Source: Gracilimonas sp.
GTDB lineage: Bacteria > Bacteroidota > Rhodothermia > Balneolales > Balneolaceae
Direction of reading: 5' to 3'
Length of the DNA stretch: 64,000 bases
Assembly: GCA_022450045.1 (NCBI GenBank)
Contig: JAKURD010000005.1
Span: 62,001-126,000, forward strand
A model generated the notes under the pieces. It did no database searches, was not told the DNA's origin, and saw only the letters and a list, made by a program, of their open reading frames with translations. The translations under genes were made by a program, and so were the position numbers. Shown here piece by piece: positions 25,960-35,366 of this stretch (position 1 is the stretch's first letter; each line of letters starts with the position of its first letter).

Positions 25960-26019
25960 GTACCTGTATTCATTAATCAAAAATTAGTGTAATTTTGGAT
26001 TGAACTAATCTTTACAACA

Positions 26020-27984
26020 ATGAATATTTCTATCAGAAGATCAGCCATTTCTGACCTGGATCTTCTGCTTAAGTTCGAAAAAAGAGCATTTCCAAGATAT
26101 CAGCAAAGCTCCAAACGGGTATTAGGCTTAAGTTTGACAAGTAATTTTCAGCAGGTATGGATCGCTGAACTTGAAAAAAATGGAAAACCTCATACCGTCG
26201 GAAGCCTCGTTCTTTATATCTACAAAAGAACGGTACGAATTTTCTCTATTGTGGTAGATCCTGAGTATCAAAATAAGGGGGTGGGAAAGAAGTTTCTTGA
26301 ACATGCTGAGATCATTGCAAAGCAAATAGCAGCCGAACGGCTTTCGCTGGAAGCAAGTGTGGATAATAAGAAACTAATAGCCTGGTATAACAAGTTTGGC
26401 TTTGAATCCACAGAGCTCATGCAGAATTATTATGAAGAGGGAAAAGACGGATTGCGAATGGTGAAGGAACTTCCGGTTCCTGAATTTAAGAACAGATTAT
26501 CCAATATCATAGTAGTTGATGATCCCGAAGAGTGGGAATTGAATATTGATAATGTAGAAGTGGTTTCGTCGAAAGATTATACGTCCAATAAAAGCTTGTT
26601 TTCTGAGCGGGCTTTGCGCGTATTCAACCTGTGTAACTCCTATCGGTATCAAAGCATGGGATACTATGTGTCTCTGTTGGCTTCAGCGCGAGAGCATCGT
26701 GCAATTCCAAACGTGACCACCATCAGGGATTTTAAAGATGTAAGTGTGATACGCTCTATTGCTGACGACATTGATGAGGTTATTCAAAGTTCACTCCAGA
26801 AATGCACGGATAGTAAATTTTCACTCAATGTTTATTTCGGTAAAGCTACTGAACAGGGATATAAAGTTTTGGGTCAGAAATTGTACCAAATGTTTGAAGC
26901 CCTATTGTTCCAGGTTCAGTTTGTAAAAGGAAGTAGATGGGATATCAAAAAGATCATTCCGTTAAGCGTTAGCAAAGTTGATATATCAGACATAGAATTT
27001 GTTCAATCATCTGCGCAGCAATACTTTGAGATAAAGAGATTTCAAAAGTCTAAGCTTAAGAATTATACTTACCACCTTGCGATTCTTGTAGATCCCAGGG
27101 AAGAGAACCCACCTTCAAATAAAAGAGCACTTAAGAAGTTTGAATATGCTGCTGATGAACTGAACATTTATACGGAATATATTACCAAAGAGGATTATAA
27201 CAGATTATCTGAGTTCGATGCATTATTTATCCGTGAAACCACTAATGTAAATAACTATACCTATCAATTTTCCAGGAAGGCTTATGCAGAAGGATTAGCT
27301 GTGATAGACGATCCCTGGTCTATTTTGAGGTGTTCGAATAAGATCTACCTGCATGAGCGATTGAAGGTCAATAATATCCCGGCCCCGGAGACTACCGTTT
27401 TTTATAAGGGAGTGGTAAAGTCAAAGGATCTGAGACTTTTAACGTATCCAATGATCCTCAAGCAACCTGATAGTGCTTTTTCATTAGGAGTTACTAAAGT
27501 AAAGGATGCCAATGAAATGGAAGAATCACTAAACAGATTATTTAAGTATTCAGACTTGGTTATCGGACAAGAGTTTTTACCCTCAGAGTATGATTGGCGT
27601 ATTGGGGTATTGGATAATAATGTGCTGTTTGCCTGTAAATATTTTATGGCAAAAGGGCATTGGCAGATCTATAACTGGAAAGGAGATATGAAAGATCAAT
27701 CCGGGAATGCTGAAACGCTTTCAATTGAGGAAGTGCCGGCAAAAGTTTGCAAGACTGCTTTAAAAGCAGCTTCCCTAATGGGGGATGGGCTTTATGGCGT
27801 AGATCTAAAGATTCTTGGAGACAAGGTGTATGTGATAGAGGTCAATGATAATCCAAATATCGATACAGGAGTTGAGGATAAGATCCTGGGAAAAGAGCTA
27901 TACAAAAAGATCATCAGCTCTTTTATAACCCGAATTGAGATGTCCAGGAATATTGAGCGGTTTGTTAGCATTGAACCGAATTGA
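26020..27984 (+). CDS. Fusion of GNAT acetyltransferase, RLAN and RimK-like ATP-grasp ligase
   Basis: Three modules in one 654-residue protein. Residues 1-150 are an N-acetyltransferase (FSIVVDPEYQNKGVGKKFLEHAE binds acetyl-CoA; WYNKFGFES). Residues about 160-350 fit the RimK-like ATP-grasp N-terminal (RLAN) type. Residues about 370-654 are ATP-grasp (YPMILKQPDSAFSLGV, then VIEVNDNPNID with Mg ligands). ATP-grasp ligases of this group join amino acids or peptides to carboxylates. The fusion could acetylate and ligate one product or tag a protein. It stands alone, convergent with the PLP gene. Substrate unknown. Confidence 0.85.
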   Translation: MNISIRRSAISDLDLLLKFEKRAFPRYQQSSKRVLGLSLTSNFQQVWIAELEKNGKPHTVGSLVLYIYKRTVRIFSIVVDPEYQNKGVGKKFLEHAEIIAKQIAAERLSLEASVDNKKLIAWYNKFGFESTELMQNYYEEGKDGLRMVKELPVPEFKNRLSNIIVVDDPEEWELNIDNVEVVSSKDYTSNKSLFSERALRVFNLCNSYRYQSMGYYVSLLASAREHRAIPNVTTIRDFKDVSVIRSIADDIDEVIQSSLQKCTDSKFSLNVYFGKATEQGYKVLGQKLYQMFEALLFQVQFVKGSRWDIKKIIPLSVSKVDISDIEFVQSSAQQYFEIKRFQKSKLKNYTYHLAILVDPREENPPSNKRALKKFEYAADELNIYTEYITKEDYNRLSEFDALFIRETTNVNNYTYQFSRKAYAEGLAVIDDPWSILRCSNKIYLHERLKVNNIPAPETTVFYKGVVKSKDLRLLTYPMILKQPDSAFSLGVTKVKDANEMEESLNRLFKYSDLVIGQEFLPSEYDWRIGVLDNNVLFACKYFMAKGHWQIYNWKGDMKDQSGNAETLSIEEVPAKVCKTALKAASLMGDGLYGVDLKILGDKVYVIEVNDNPNIDTGVEDKILGKELYKKIISSFITRIEMSRNIERFVSIEPN

Positions 27985-27992
27985 TATTTCTA

Positions 27993-29174
27993 TCAGATCT
28001 TATTGAGGCCGTACTCAAGGTCTTTGATCAGATCTTCAACGTTCTCAATTCCCACTGAATAGCGGATAAGGCTTTCAGAAATCCCCAGATGTTTTCGCTG
28101 CTCTTCCGATAGTTCCACATGGCTTGTGGTGCGGGGCGGACCTGCTAAGGTGCTCACAGAACCTAAGCTGGCAGCAAGGTGTACAAATTTGATATTATGA
28201 AGAAGCTTTTTGACGGCTTCATACCCATCTTTTAGCTCAAAACTGAAGATCCCGCCATATCCGGACATTTGGGTTTTCGCAATCTCATGCCCCTTATGAC
28301 TCTCAAGGCCGGGATAAAAAACGTGAGCAACTTTTGGATGTTCTTCTAAAAACCGGGCGATTTTAAGGGCACTATCGTTCTGTCTGAGTACTCTTAGTTC
28401 TAAAGTTTTCATTCCGCGAATAACATTGTAAGCTATTTCAGGAGACAAGCTTGCACCCATGATCTCACGATATTGAAAGATCTTTTGAACCAGATTTTTG
28501 CTGCCGCAAACGAGCCCGCACATGGCATCTGAGTGGCCGCCCAGATATTTAGTGGCACTGTGAACCACGAGGTCCACTCCGAGCGCAAGCGGATTTTGAT
28601 TTATTGGAGAGGCAAAGGTATTATCGGAAACAACAATAGCATTCACTTTTTTTGCTGCTCGGGCAATTCTTTGAAGGTCAATAACTTTGAGTGTGGGATT
28701 GGTGGGGCTTTCCAGATAGACCAGCTGACATCCTTTACGGATCTCTTTTTCCAGTTGTTCATGATCTTCAGTCTCACATAAGGAAACATCTATATTGAAT
28801 TTCGGAAGATGCTCAAGAAAGATCTTGCTTGTACCTCCATAAGAATCCTTAATAGAAACCACACGGTCGCCGGGTTTTAACAATGCAAAAAGCGTATTGC
28901 TGATGGCAGCCATTCCCGTTGAAAAGGAGATCGCAGATTCGCCATTTTCAAGAATCCGTATCTTCTCTTCCAAAACCTGAACCGTAGGATTGGTATTTCT
29001 GCTGTAGATATGACCTTTTTTATTTCCTTTGGCTACTTCATACCATTCGTCCAGGTCGTCATACGCATAGGTTACCGTATTAAATATAGGTACTGTTGAG
29101 CTCCCTTCGTGGAAGTTTTTTGTTTCTCCTGCCCAAACAGAAGTCGTTCCTTTTTGCTGCTTCGTAAAGTCCAT
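27993..29174 (-). CDS. Cys/Met-metabolism PLP enzyme (cystathionine gamma-synthase/lyase type)
   Basis: Fold-type I PLP enzyme of 393 residues. PLP lysine motif: VHSATKYLGGHSD. Other motifs are VFYPGLESHKGHEIAK, SLGSVSTLAGPPRTTSH and RYSVGIENVEDLI. The family includes MetB, MetC, cystathionine gamma-lyase and O-acetylhomoserine sulfhydrylase, which cannot be separated by eye. It lies 90 bases after bshB1, and a hairpin ends 3 bases before its ATG. Confidence 0.92.
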   Translation of the reverse strand: MDFTKQQKGTTSVWAGETKNFHEGSSTVPIFNTVTYAYDDLDEWYEVAKGNKKGHIYSRNTNPTVQVLEEKIRILENGESAISFSTGMAAISNTLFALLKPGDRVVSIKDSYGGTSKIFLEHLPKFNIDVSLCETEDHEQLEKEIRKGCQLVYLESPTNPTLKVIDLQRIARAAKKVNAIVVSDNTFASPINQNPLALGVDLVVHSATKYLGGHSDAMCGLVCGSKNLVQKIFQYREIMGASLSPEIAYNVIRGMKTLELRVLRQNDSALKIARFLEEHPKVAHVFYPGLESHKGHEIAKTQMSGYGGIFSFELKDGYEAVKKLLHNIKFVHLAASLGSVSTLAGPPRTTSHVELSEEQRKHLGISESLIRYSVGIENVEDLIKDLEYGLNKI

Positions 29175-29177
29175 AAA

Positions 29178-29209
29178 CCGGGAAATTAGGTTGTTAATAA
29201 TCTTCCCGG
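29178..29209 (-). promoter_or_regulatory. Hairpin covering the ribosome-binding region of the PLP enzyme gene
   Basis: CCGGGAA and TTCCCGG (7 bp, 18-base loop) lie between bshB1 and the PLP gene. Read on the minus strand, the hairpin ends 3 bases before the start codon. It could hide the start site or end bshB1 transcripts, though only three Ts follow. Not a recognised riboswitch. Confidence 0.35.
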
Positions 29210-29264
29210 CTAAAATGAAGAAAGAAGACTGATTATCAAAGCGTGATACTTCAAATTTTTATAA

Positions 29265-30008
29265 TCACCTTTTTGGTGTGTGCTCAAAAAAGACATCCAT
29301 ACTTTTGAGCGGGGCGGGAGACAGGTAATACTTAAAGGGTTCTCCAAATTCAAATCCCGAAAGGTGCCCGAAATATCTTGCACGCGCTTCAAGTTGCTTG
29401 AAGTAGTTCTCTGATGAAATATAGGTTTCCGGTTCATCGCCGGGTTCACTCACATTAAACTGCGTATTAAATGCCAGGACAGCTCTTTTTTTGGTTTCCC
29501 AATAATCAGATATATCAAATACGAAATCAGGTTCGAAAGGGCGGTCTTGCATATAGTGAAGAATGTGAGCGGGCCGCCAGGGGGATTGTTCTTTTCTATC
29601 CTTATTAACAGTTTTGATCTTCTTTAATCCGGAATAGAACAGCGCATCTAAAACCAAATTTGTTCCTTTGGAATGGTCAGGGTGTCGGTCAAAGGGAGTG
29701 CCGGTGATGCAAATATGTGGTTCAGCTAACCGTATTTGCTCTATGATCTTAAGCTGATTATCTCTTGTATTTGGAAGGAGAGAGTCTCCCAGATCTAAGT
29801 TGGCTCTGTATGAAATATCCAGGATCTCGGAAGCTTTCTTAACTTCCTCAGACCGAGTCTTTTCAGTGCCTCTGGTACCCATTTCTCCTTTGGTGAGGTC
29901 AATGATCCCGACTTTTTTACCGGAGCCGGTGAGGGCCGCAATGGCTCCTCCACAGTTTAGTTCGGCATCATCAGGATGGGAGGCGAAAACAAGTACGTCT
30001 AATTTCAT
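29265..30008 (-). CDS. bshB1: Bacillithiol biosynthesis deacetylase BshB1
   Basis: Zinc-dependent LmbE-family deacetylase that converts GlcNAc-malate to GlcN-malate, the second step of bacillithiol synthesis. The zinc motif is ASHPDDAELNCGGA. DLTKGEMGTRGT and TGTPFDRHPDHSKGTNLV are BshB1-type. The ATG at 30008 is preferred over the GTG at 30026. The PLP sulfur enzyme downstream fits a thiol-supply context. Confidence 0.92.
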   Translation of the reverse strand: MKLDVLVFASHPDDAELNCGGAIAALTGSGKKVGIIDLTKGEMGTRGTEKTRSEEVKKASEILDISYRANLDLGDSLLPNTRDNQLKIIEQIRLAEPHICITGTPFDRHPDHSKGTNLVLDALFYSGLKKIKTVNKDRKEQSPWRPAHILHYMQDRPFEPDFVFDISDYWETKKRAVLAFNTQFNVSEPGDEPETYISSENYFKQLEARARYFGHLSGFEFGEPFKYYLSPAPLKSMDVFFEHTPKR

Positions 30009-30146
30009 AAGTTTTATTTTTTCCACAAAGTAAGAAATAATTAAGGCATCCTTAAAGGTGAAAAAAAAGTTAGATTTATTTCACTTTCAGTGTAACGAAA
30101 TTCTGCTGTTGTCGTACAGGTATAAACTGATCACCTAAAAAATAAT

Positions 30147-31376
30147 ATGAGAATATTAAACAGCTTTACAGAGGGTTTTAAAATTGCCCTCAGCGCTCTT
30201 AAAACAAATAAAATACGGTCTGTACTTACCGCGCTTTGTATAATCATTGGAATTACTATGGTGACCATCGTTGATTCTGTAACTACAGGAATGGACATCA
30301 CCTTTGAAAAAAGCATGTCGATGATGGGGCAGAATGTGGTATATGTTGAGAAATGGCCCTGGGGAATGGGGGGCGAATACAAATGGTGGGAGTACCGGAA
30401 TCGTAAAGAGATGGAACTGGAATATGTAGATCAGATCAGGGACTACAGCAGGTATGCGAATAACGTGACGGCCGCAGCTAATCGAGGCACAAGTATCCGC
30501 TATAATGGGAAAAGTGCTGAAAATGTAGGGCTCTCCGGAACTACTGCCAATTATTTAGAGATACAAGGGTTAAATATAGCCGAAGGACGAATGTTTGTTC
30601 AGGAAGAGATCAGATCGGGATCTAAAGTAGCGGTAATCGGAAATACACTAAAAGAATCACTATTTGACCTGGAAAATCCGTTGGGTAAAAAGATCAGGCT
30701 TGGCGGGCAGAAATTTACCGTGGTGGGGGTATTGGAAAAACAAGGCAAATTTATGGGGCTTGAGGATACTGATAACAGGATCATTATTCCTATTTCCGCT
30801 TATGGGCAGATATATGGTTTACGATCCGGGCTGCAAATAGGAGTACAGTTTTCGGATCAGGCTGCTCTCAGAGAAGGGGAATATGAACTTGAAGGAATTA
30901 TGAGAAGGATTCGTCAAATTGATGCCACAGAGGATAATGACTTTGCTCTTAATAAACCGGAGGCTTTTAAACAACAGCTTGAAGGAATGAAGGCCGGAAT
31001 ATATGCAGTGGGTTTTATTCTTAGCGGGCTCTCTTTACTGATAGGTGGTATTGGTGTAATGAATATCATGTTTGTATCGGTTAGAGAGCGCACCAAAGAG
31101 ATCGGGATCAGAAAAGCAGTTGGCGCAAAATCATGGGAGATCATGACTCAGTTCCTGCTTGAAGCTATTGCAATTTGTTTGTTGGGCGGAATAATAGGAG
31201 TAGCCCTTGCCGGAGGGCTTACCATTTTGATCAACCAGGCTTTTGTTGCAGTTATGAATGTGAGCGTGGTGCTGCTCGGTTTTAGCATATGTACTGTTGT
31301 TGGCGTTGTGTTTGGATTTATACCTGCCTACCGGGCTGCAAAATCAGATCCAATTGAATCATTAAGGTTTGAGTAA
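30147..31376 (+). CDS. MacB-like ABC transporter permease (first of pair)
   Basis: Membrane protein of 409 residues with FtsX/MacB topology: one N-terminal span (ALKTNKIRSVLTALCIIIGI), a large periplasmic domain (about 45-270), then three C-terminal spans. MNIMFVSVRERTKEIGIRKA is the coupling-helix motif, and the end PAYRAAKSDPIESLRFE is typical. No ATPase gene is adjacent. It is followed by a second permease after 1 base, so the two probably form a heterodimer. Confidence 0.92.
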   Translation: MRILNSFTEGFKIALSALKTNKIRSVLTALCIIIGITMVTIVDSVTTGMDITFEKSMSMMGQNVVYVEKWPWGMGGEYKWWEYRNRKEMELEYVDQIRDYSRYANNVTAAANRGTSIRYNGKSAENVGLSGTTANYLEIQGLNIAEGRMFVQEEIRSGSKVAVIGNTLKESLFDLENPLGKKIRLGGQKFTVVGVLEKQGKFMGLEDTDNRIIIPISAYGQIYGLRSGLQIGVQFSDQAALREGEYELEGIMRRIRQIDATEDNDFALNKPEAFKQQLEGMKAGIYAVGFILSGLSLLIGGIGVMNIMFVSVRERTKEIGIRKAVGAKSWEIMTQFLLEAIAICLLGGIIGVALAGGLTILINQAFVAVMNVSVVLLGFSICTVVGVVFGFIPAYRAAKSDPIESLRFE

Positions 31377-31377
31377 A

Positions 31378-32601
31378 ATGAGAGTTAAAGAAACTACTAT
31401 ACAAGCCTACGATTCATTAAAAGCCAATAAACTGCGTTCTTTCTTAACGCTTTTGGCATTGGTTATCGGCGTGTTTTCAGTCATTGTCTCAACAACGGCA
31501 GTAGCTGTTTTAGATAATTATTTCAAAAACACTATGAGTATTATGGGAACGGATGTAATCAATGTTTCCAAAACACCTTCGGTGCAAATGGGATCACTGA
31601 GTGATGACATCCGAAATAGGAAGGATATAGATTTTACTACAGCTGAAGAACTGGAAGACCAGATGCGGATAGGCCGGGGCATGAGTCCTGATGAGACGTT
31701 TGGAGTAGCAAAGATCTCCTTTGAAGAAGAAGAAACTGAGCCGAATGTTCGAATTACCGGCAGCAATGAAAATTACCTCAACAATAATTCTTATGAATTG
31801 GAGGATGGGCGTAATTTCACCGGAGATGACATTCAGTATGGCCGCAATGTTGTCATTCTGGGTAAGGATGTTCAGAATGTTCTGTTCAAGAATCAGTACC
31901 CGATCGGGAAACAAATACGATTTAGCGGAAAACCATATACAGTGGTAGGAATTTTAGAGCCCAAAGGACAGATCTTTGGACAATCTTTTGATAATTTTGT
32001 TCTTATGCCTTACACCACGGCCATAAATGTGTATGGCGGGAATCGAAATATCAACATTCAGGTTCGTGCTCCCGAAATTGACTTTATAAATGAAACGGTG
32101 GATGAGATCACCGGTATATTGCGTGTAATACGGAAAGTGAATCCCGGTGAGAATAATGATTTTGAGATCGCAACCAACGAAACCTTGTCCGGGACTTTTG
32201 ATACGTTCACTGCCGCTTTGTACATTGGCGGGTTTGCCATTGGATTTATCACCTTGCTTGGTGCAGGTATTGGCGTCATGAATATTATGCTTGTCTCTGT
32301 TTCAGAACGTACCAGGGAAATTGGAATAAGAAAAGCAGTAGGGGCTACGCGTAAGGCCATCGTAAGTCAGTTTTTAATGGAGGCGGTTTTTATTTGTCAG
32401 ATCGGTGGTATTATCGGAATGATCTTAGGAATCGGAGTAGGTAACCTGATGGCTGTTTGGATTGAAACAGAAGCGGTGGTTCCCGTTTGGTCGGTTGCCG
32501 GAGGTTTTTTGGGAATGCTTATTATAGGGTTAGTATTTGGTGTTTATCCTGCTTATAAAGCATCAAAGCTGGATCCGATAGAAAGCTTACGCTACGAATA
32601 A
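31378..32601 (+). CDS. MacB-like ABC transporter permease (second of pair)
   Basis: Paralogue of the preceding gene with the same design: SLKANKLRSFLTLLALVIGV at the N-terminus, MNIMLVSVSERTREIGIRKA before the last spans, and PAYKASKLDPIESLRYE at the end. The ATG at 31378 is taken; the TTG at 31369 would overlap the first gene. Together the pair likely exports lipids, peptides or small molecules, powered by an ATPase encoded elsewhere, perhaps the one at 36.7 kb. Confidence 0.92.
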   Translation: MRVKETTIQAYDSLKANKLRSFLTLLALVIGVFSVIVSTTAVAVLDNYFKNTMSIMGTDVINVSKTPSVQMGSLSDDIRNRKDIDFTTAEELEDQMRIGRGMSPDETFGVAKISFEEEETEPNVRITGSNENYLNNNSYELEDGRNFTGDDIQYGRNVVILGKDVQNVLFKNQYPIGKQIRFSGKPYTVVGILEPKGQIFGQSFDNFVLMPYTTAINVYGGNRNINIQVRAPEIDFINETVDEITGILRVIRKVNPGENNDFEIATNETLSGTFDTFTAALYIGGFAIGFITLLGAGIGVMNIMLVSVSERTREIGIRKAVGATRKAIVSQFLMEAVFICQIGGIIGMILGIGVGNLMAVWIETEAVVPVWSVAGGFLGMLIIGLVFGVYPAYKASKLDPIESLRYE

Positions 32602-32832
32602 TTTTTTGCAATGGAATGATTTAAGCATCCGCTGCAATTTATTATATTGAACTTGTTTACCAGTCAAAAATACGTCTGTGAATCAGTATTTGACCGGGGA
32701 CAGAGCACCGTTATTTATTATTCTCAGTTAAGATAGCGGTCTACCGCCTTCGGTCAATGGCCTTCAAAGGTTTTCAATTTATATTTCAACCGGTAAACGC
32801 GTTATATTGAATAAAAAAAAATACAGGGCATT

Positions 32833-33045
32833 ATGAACGAAGAGATCATTCAAAACTTAAATGAAAGACTGGACAGCGCCATCGATAAAGGGCGGGAGAT
32901 CCTGGAGAGTGAAGAACTGCACATCCGTTTAGAGGAGGCAAGGGCCCAAACTGAAGCTACAATCCGTAAACATCCTATTAAATCAGTGGTTCTCGGGTTA
33001 GCAGTGGGTTATATAGCAGCTAAAATTTTCACATCAGAAGATTGA
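32833..33045 (+). CDS. Small YqjD/ElaB-like membrane-anchored protein
   Basis: Protein of 70 residues. A charged coiled-coil helix (about 1-45) is followed by a short Gly/Ala-rich hydrophobic segment, KSVVLGLAVGYIAAKIF. This is the design of DUF883 (YqjD/ElaB) proteins, which in E. coli anchor ribosomes at the inner membrane. It leads a three-gene cluster with a YqjE-like protein, matching the yqjDE order. Function here is not proven. Confidence 0.72.
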   Translation: MNEEIIQNLNERLDSAIDKGREILESEELHIRLEEARAQTEATIRKHPIKSVVLGLAVGYIAAKIFTSED

Positions 33046-33051
33046 TCTAAA

Positions 33052-33459
33052 ATGGATGATTTAGGAAAACGCATCAAAAATGTAACTCATGAGCTGAAAG
33101 ATTACATCGAGACCAAGCTGGAACTCACACTTTTAAATTTCGGAGATCAGGTTAGCTATTGGATCGGAAGATCTATTCAGAGTTTGGTTGGTTACACCAT
33201 TCTTATCATAGGCTTGGTTTTCGGGATGACGGCACTTGCTATATATCTTGGAGAGGTGTTAGATGAAATGTGGGCCGGTTATGCCATCGTTGCTTCACCG
33301 TTCATTATTATAGGTTTGATATTGGTAATTGTTAAACCCAAGGCTATAGTCAGATCTATTCAAAATCAGCTATTAGCTGAGTTCATCAATTCATTGGATG
33401 AAGAAGATGCCGTTAAAGAACTCCCTTCAAAAGAAACTTCAAAAAAAGAACGTAATTGA
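33052..33459 (+). CDS. YqjE-like / holin-X-type membrane protein
   Basis: Protein of 135 residues with an N-terminal amphipathic helix, two close membrane spans (VGYTILIIGLVFGMTALAIY and AIVASPFIIIGLILVIV) and a charged tail. This matches the YqjE/putative holin superfamily III pattern. It starts 6 bases after the YqjD-like gene. The holin label is by similarity only; no phage genes are near. Confidence 0.75.
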   Translation: MDDLGKRIKNVTHELKDYIETKLELTLLNFGDQVSYWIGRSIQSLVGYTILIIGLVFGMTALAIYLGEVLDEMWAGYAIVASPFIIIGLILVIVKPKAIVRSIQNQLLAEFINSLDEEDAVKELPSKETSKKERN

Positions 33460-33460
33460 A

Positions 33461-33847
33461 ATGTCTGAAGTCAAACTATCGAATTTAGAAAAGAAGAAGA
33501 AAGAGCTTAAAGAAGAACTGGTTCGGATTCAAAGTGGAATAGACAAATCCATCGATGAAGTGAAAGAAGGAGTATCTTCAAACATGGATCCTAAAAATGT
33601 AATACGGAAGTATCCTTTACCAATAGTAGGAGCATCTTTGGTTGTTGGGTTTCTATTGGGTAGAGAGCGCAAGTATTCTGGTCGAATATCATCAAAGAGA
33701 AGTAATACCGGGAATAGTTTTTCTGACTCCGGTATTTCAAGAGAACTGAAACGTATCATCGCCAAGAAAGGCCTCAGCCTTTTGATGGATTATCTGGACG
33801 ATAAAGTAGCTTCATTGAAAGAAAACAAAGGCTCGTCAGACGACTGA
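33461..33847 (+). CDS. Small membrane-associated protein, YqjD-like
   Basis: From the ATG at 33461 the protein has 128 residues. A Lys/Glu-rich helix (about 1-30) leads to a short hydrophobic segment (YPLPIVGASLVVGFLLGRER), then a polar helical tail. The middle resembles the first gene of the cluster, so it may be a diverged relative. A longer form from 33398 would overlap the upstream gene by 62 bases and is less likely. Confidence 0.65.
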   Translation: MSEVKLSNLEKKKKELKEELVRIQSGIDKSIDEVKEGVSSNMDPKNVIRKYPLPIVGASLVVGFLLGRERKYSGRISSKRSNTGNSFSDSGISRELKRIIAKKGLSLLMDYLDDKVASLKENKGSSDD

Positions 33848-33969
33848 TTTTATAAATCTTTAGTTCCTATCTGTAAAAGGATATAAAAATCGAAAATAGG
33901 CCAACTATTATGTAACTATTTTCGTCAACCATCGTGTACCAACCCGTTAATACAAAACGAATTTTAATC

Positions 33970-35340
33970 ATGAAAAGATATATATCATCCTCACTTGTTA
34001 TTGCTCTCCTTCTATTTGCAGGTTCGGCACTTGCTCAAGTGCAACGTACCATAACCCTGGAGGAAGCAATTGAAATAGCGCTTGAGAATAACTATCAGCT
34101 AAAGCAGGCTAAGAATAATCTTGATCTGGCTGATTATCGCGTTAAGAGTGAATACGCTGATTTTCTACCATCTATAAATGCCGGTTTCAATGGCTCTAGA
34201 ACTTCAGGACAACAGTTTGTCCAAGAAGAAGTTGCATTTAGAGATGTAATTTCAAAGTCTGTTGGAGGCAATTTGAGTGCAAGTATTCCGGTTTTCAATG
34301 GATTTGAAAATATAAACTCTTTACGTGCAAATCAGCAATCTAAATTGTCAGAAGAGCAGAGTTACCAGCGTGCAAAAGAACAAGTGATCTTTAATACCGC
34401 TTCGAATTACTTGCAAGTATTGCTAGATATGGAATTGATTGAGATCAGAAGAGAGAATCTTGAAAACTCCCAAAAACAACTTGAACAGGTACAGGCTCAG
34501 GTTGAAGTTGGCTCACGCCCTACAGTGGATCTTTATAATCAGGAAGCACAAGTAGCAAATGAAGAGCTTCTGTTGACACAGCAAGAAAATTCACTAAAGT
34601 TTAGCAAAATTGTTTTGGTGCGACAGTTACAGATCGACCCGATGGGTGATTATCAGTTTACAGTTCCTGACATAGAATCAGAAATTAATTCTGAAGTTAT
34701 AGAAAGCTATTCATTAAGTGAGTTGATAGATCAGGCACTATTAAATCGTTCGGATCTTAAAAGTGCCATTTCAGATATTCGTGCATTAGAGTATCAGCTG
34801 GATATAGTAAAAGGTAACTTATATCCATCTTTATCTGTGAATGCATCTGTCTCATCACGATATAGTGATCGTTATTCATTACCTGGTGAAACGGATATTG
34901 TTGATTTTAGCGATCAGTTCTTTGATCAGCAGATAAACAAGTCAATTGGCTTTTCAATGAGTTTTCCAATTTTCCAGAACTGGAACCGTATGACGAGTAT
35001 ACAATCCTCAAAAATACAGCTTAAAAATGCTGAACTGAATCTCGATAACTCCAGATTACAGGTGATACAGGAAGTAACACAAGCTTACAATGATTATAGT
35101 TCTTATATGCGGCAGCTTTCTGCTTCCGAAAAATCATTGATAGCCAGTGAGCGCGCATTTGAAACTCAACAGGAGCGCTATAATGTAGGGTCAAGTACAT
35201 TGATTGAGCTTAGTCAGGCACAAGCAAACTATGTAGAAGCTCAGTCTAACTATACACAGGCAATGTATAATCTCATATTTCAAGAAAAACTGCTGGATTA
35301 CTTCTTAGGTAAGCTAAGCGGTGACAGCATCAAATTTTAG
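33970..35340 (+). CDS. TolC-family outer-membrane efflux protein
   Basis: The ATG at 33970 gives a signal peptide (MKRYISSSLVIALLLFAGSA, cleaved after ALA). The mature part is two repeats of the outer-membrane efflux protein fold: ITLEEAIEIALENNYQLKQA and SLSELIDQALLNRSDLKSA, each followed by long helices. Length fits TolC. It heads an operon with the MacA-like adaptor (26 bases) and the ATPase. Confidence 0.93.
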   Translation: MKRYISSSLVIALLLFAGSALAQVQRTITLEEAIEIALENNYQLKQAKNNLDLADYRVKSEYADFLPSINAGFNGSRTSGQQFVQEEVAFRDVISKSVGGNLSASIPVFNGFENINSLRANQQSKLSEEQSYQRAKEQVIFNTASNYLQVLLDMELIEIRRENLENSQKQLEQVQAQVEVGSRPTVDLYNQEAQVANEELLLTQQENSLKFSKIVLVRQLQIDPMGDYQFTVPDIESEINSEVIESYSLSELIDQALLNRSDLKSAISDIRALEYQLDIVKGNLYPSLSVNASVSSRYSDRYSLPGETDIVDFSDQFFDQQINKSIGFSMSFPIFQNWNRMTSIQSSKIQLKNAELNLDNSRLQVIQEVTQAYNDYSSYMRQLSASEKSLIASERAFETQQERYNVGSSTLIELSQAQANYVEAQSNYTQAMYNLIFQEKLLDYFLGKLSGDSIKF

Positions 35341-35366
35341 AACAGAGTCTTAATAAGGATAGGTAT

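Noticed and set aside
32602..32832. RNA gene in the gap before the YqjD-like gene
   Set aside because: There are only short imperfect stems (for example GCGGT-CT-ACCGC near 32735). No tRNA or known RNA pattern is visible; it is more likely a promoter region.
33052..33459. Phage holin and thus prophage remnant
   Set aside because: The holin-like pattern is the YqjE type. No lysin, capsid, integrase or other phage gene is near.
33398..33460. Upstream extension of the third small membrane-protein gene
   Set aside because: It would overlap the YqjE-like gene by 62 bases and add a Lys-rich stretch with no family support. The ATG at 33461 fits better.
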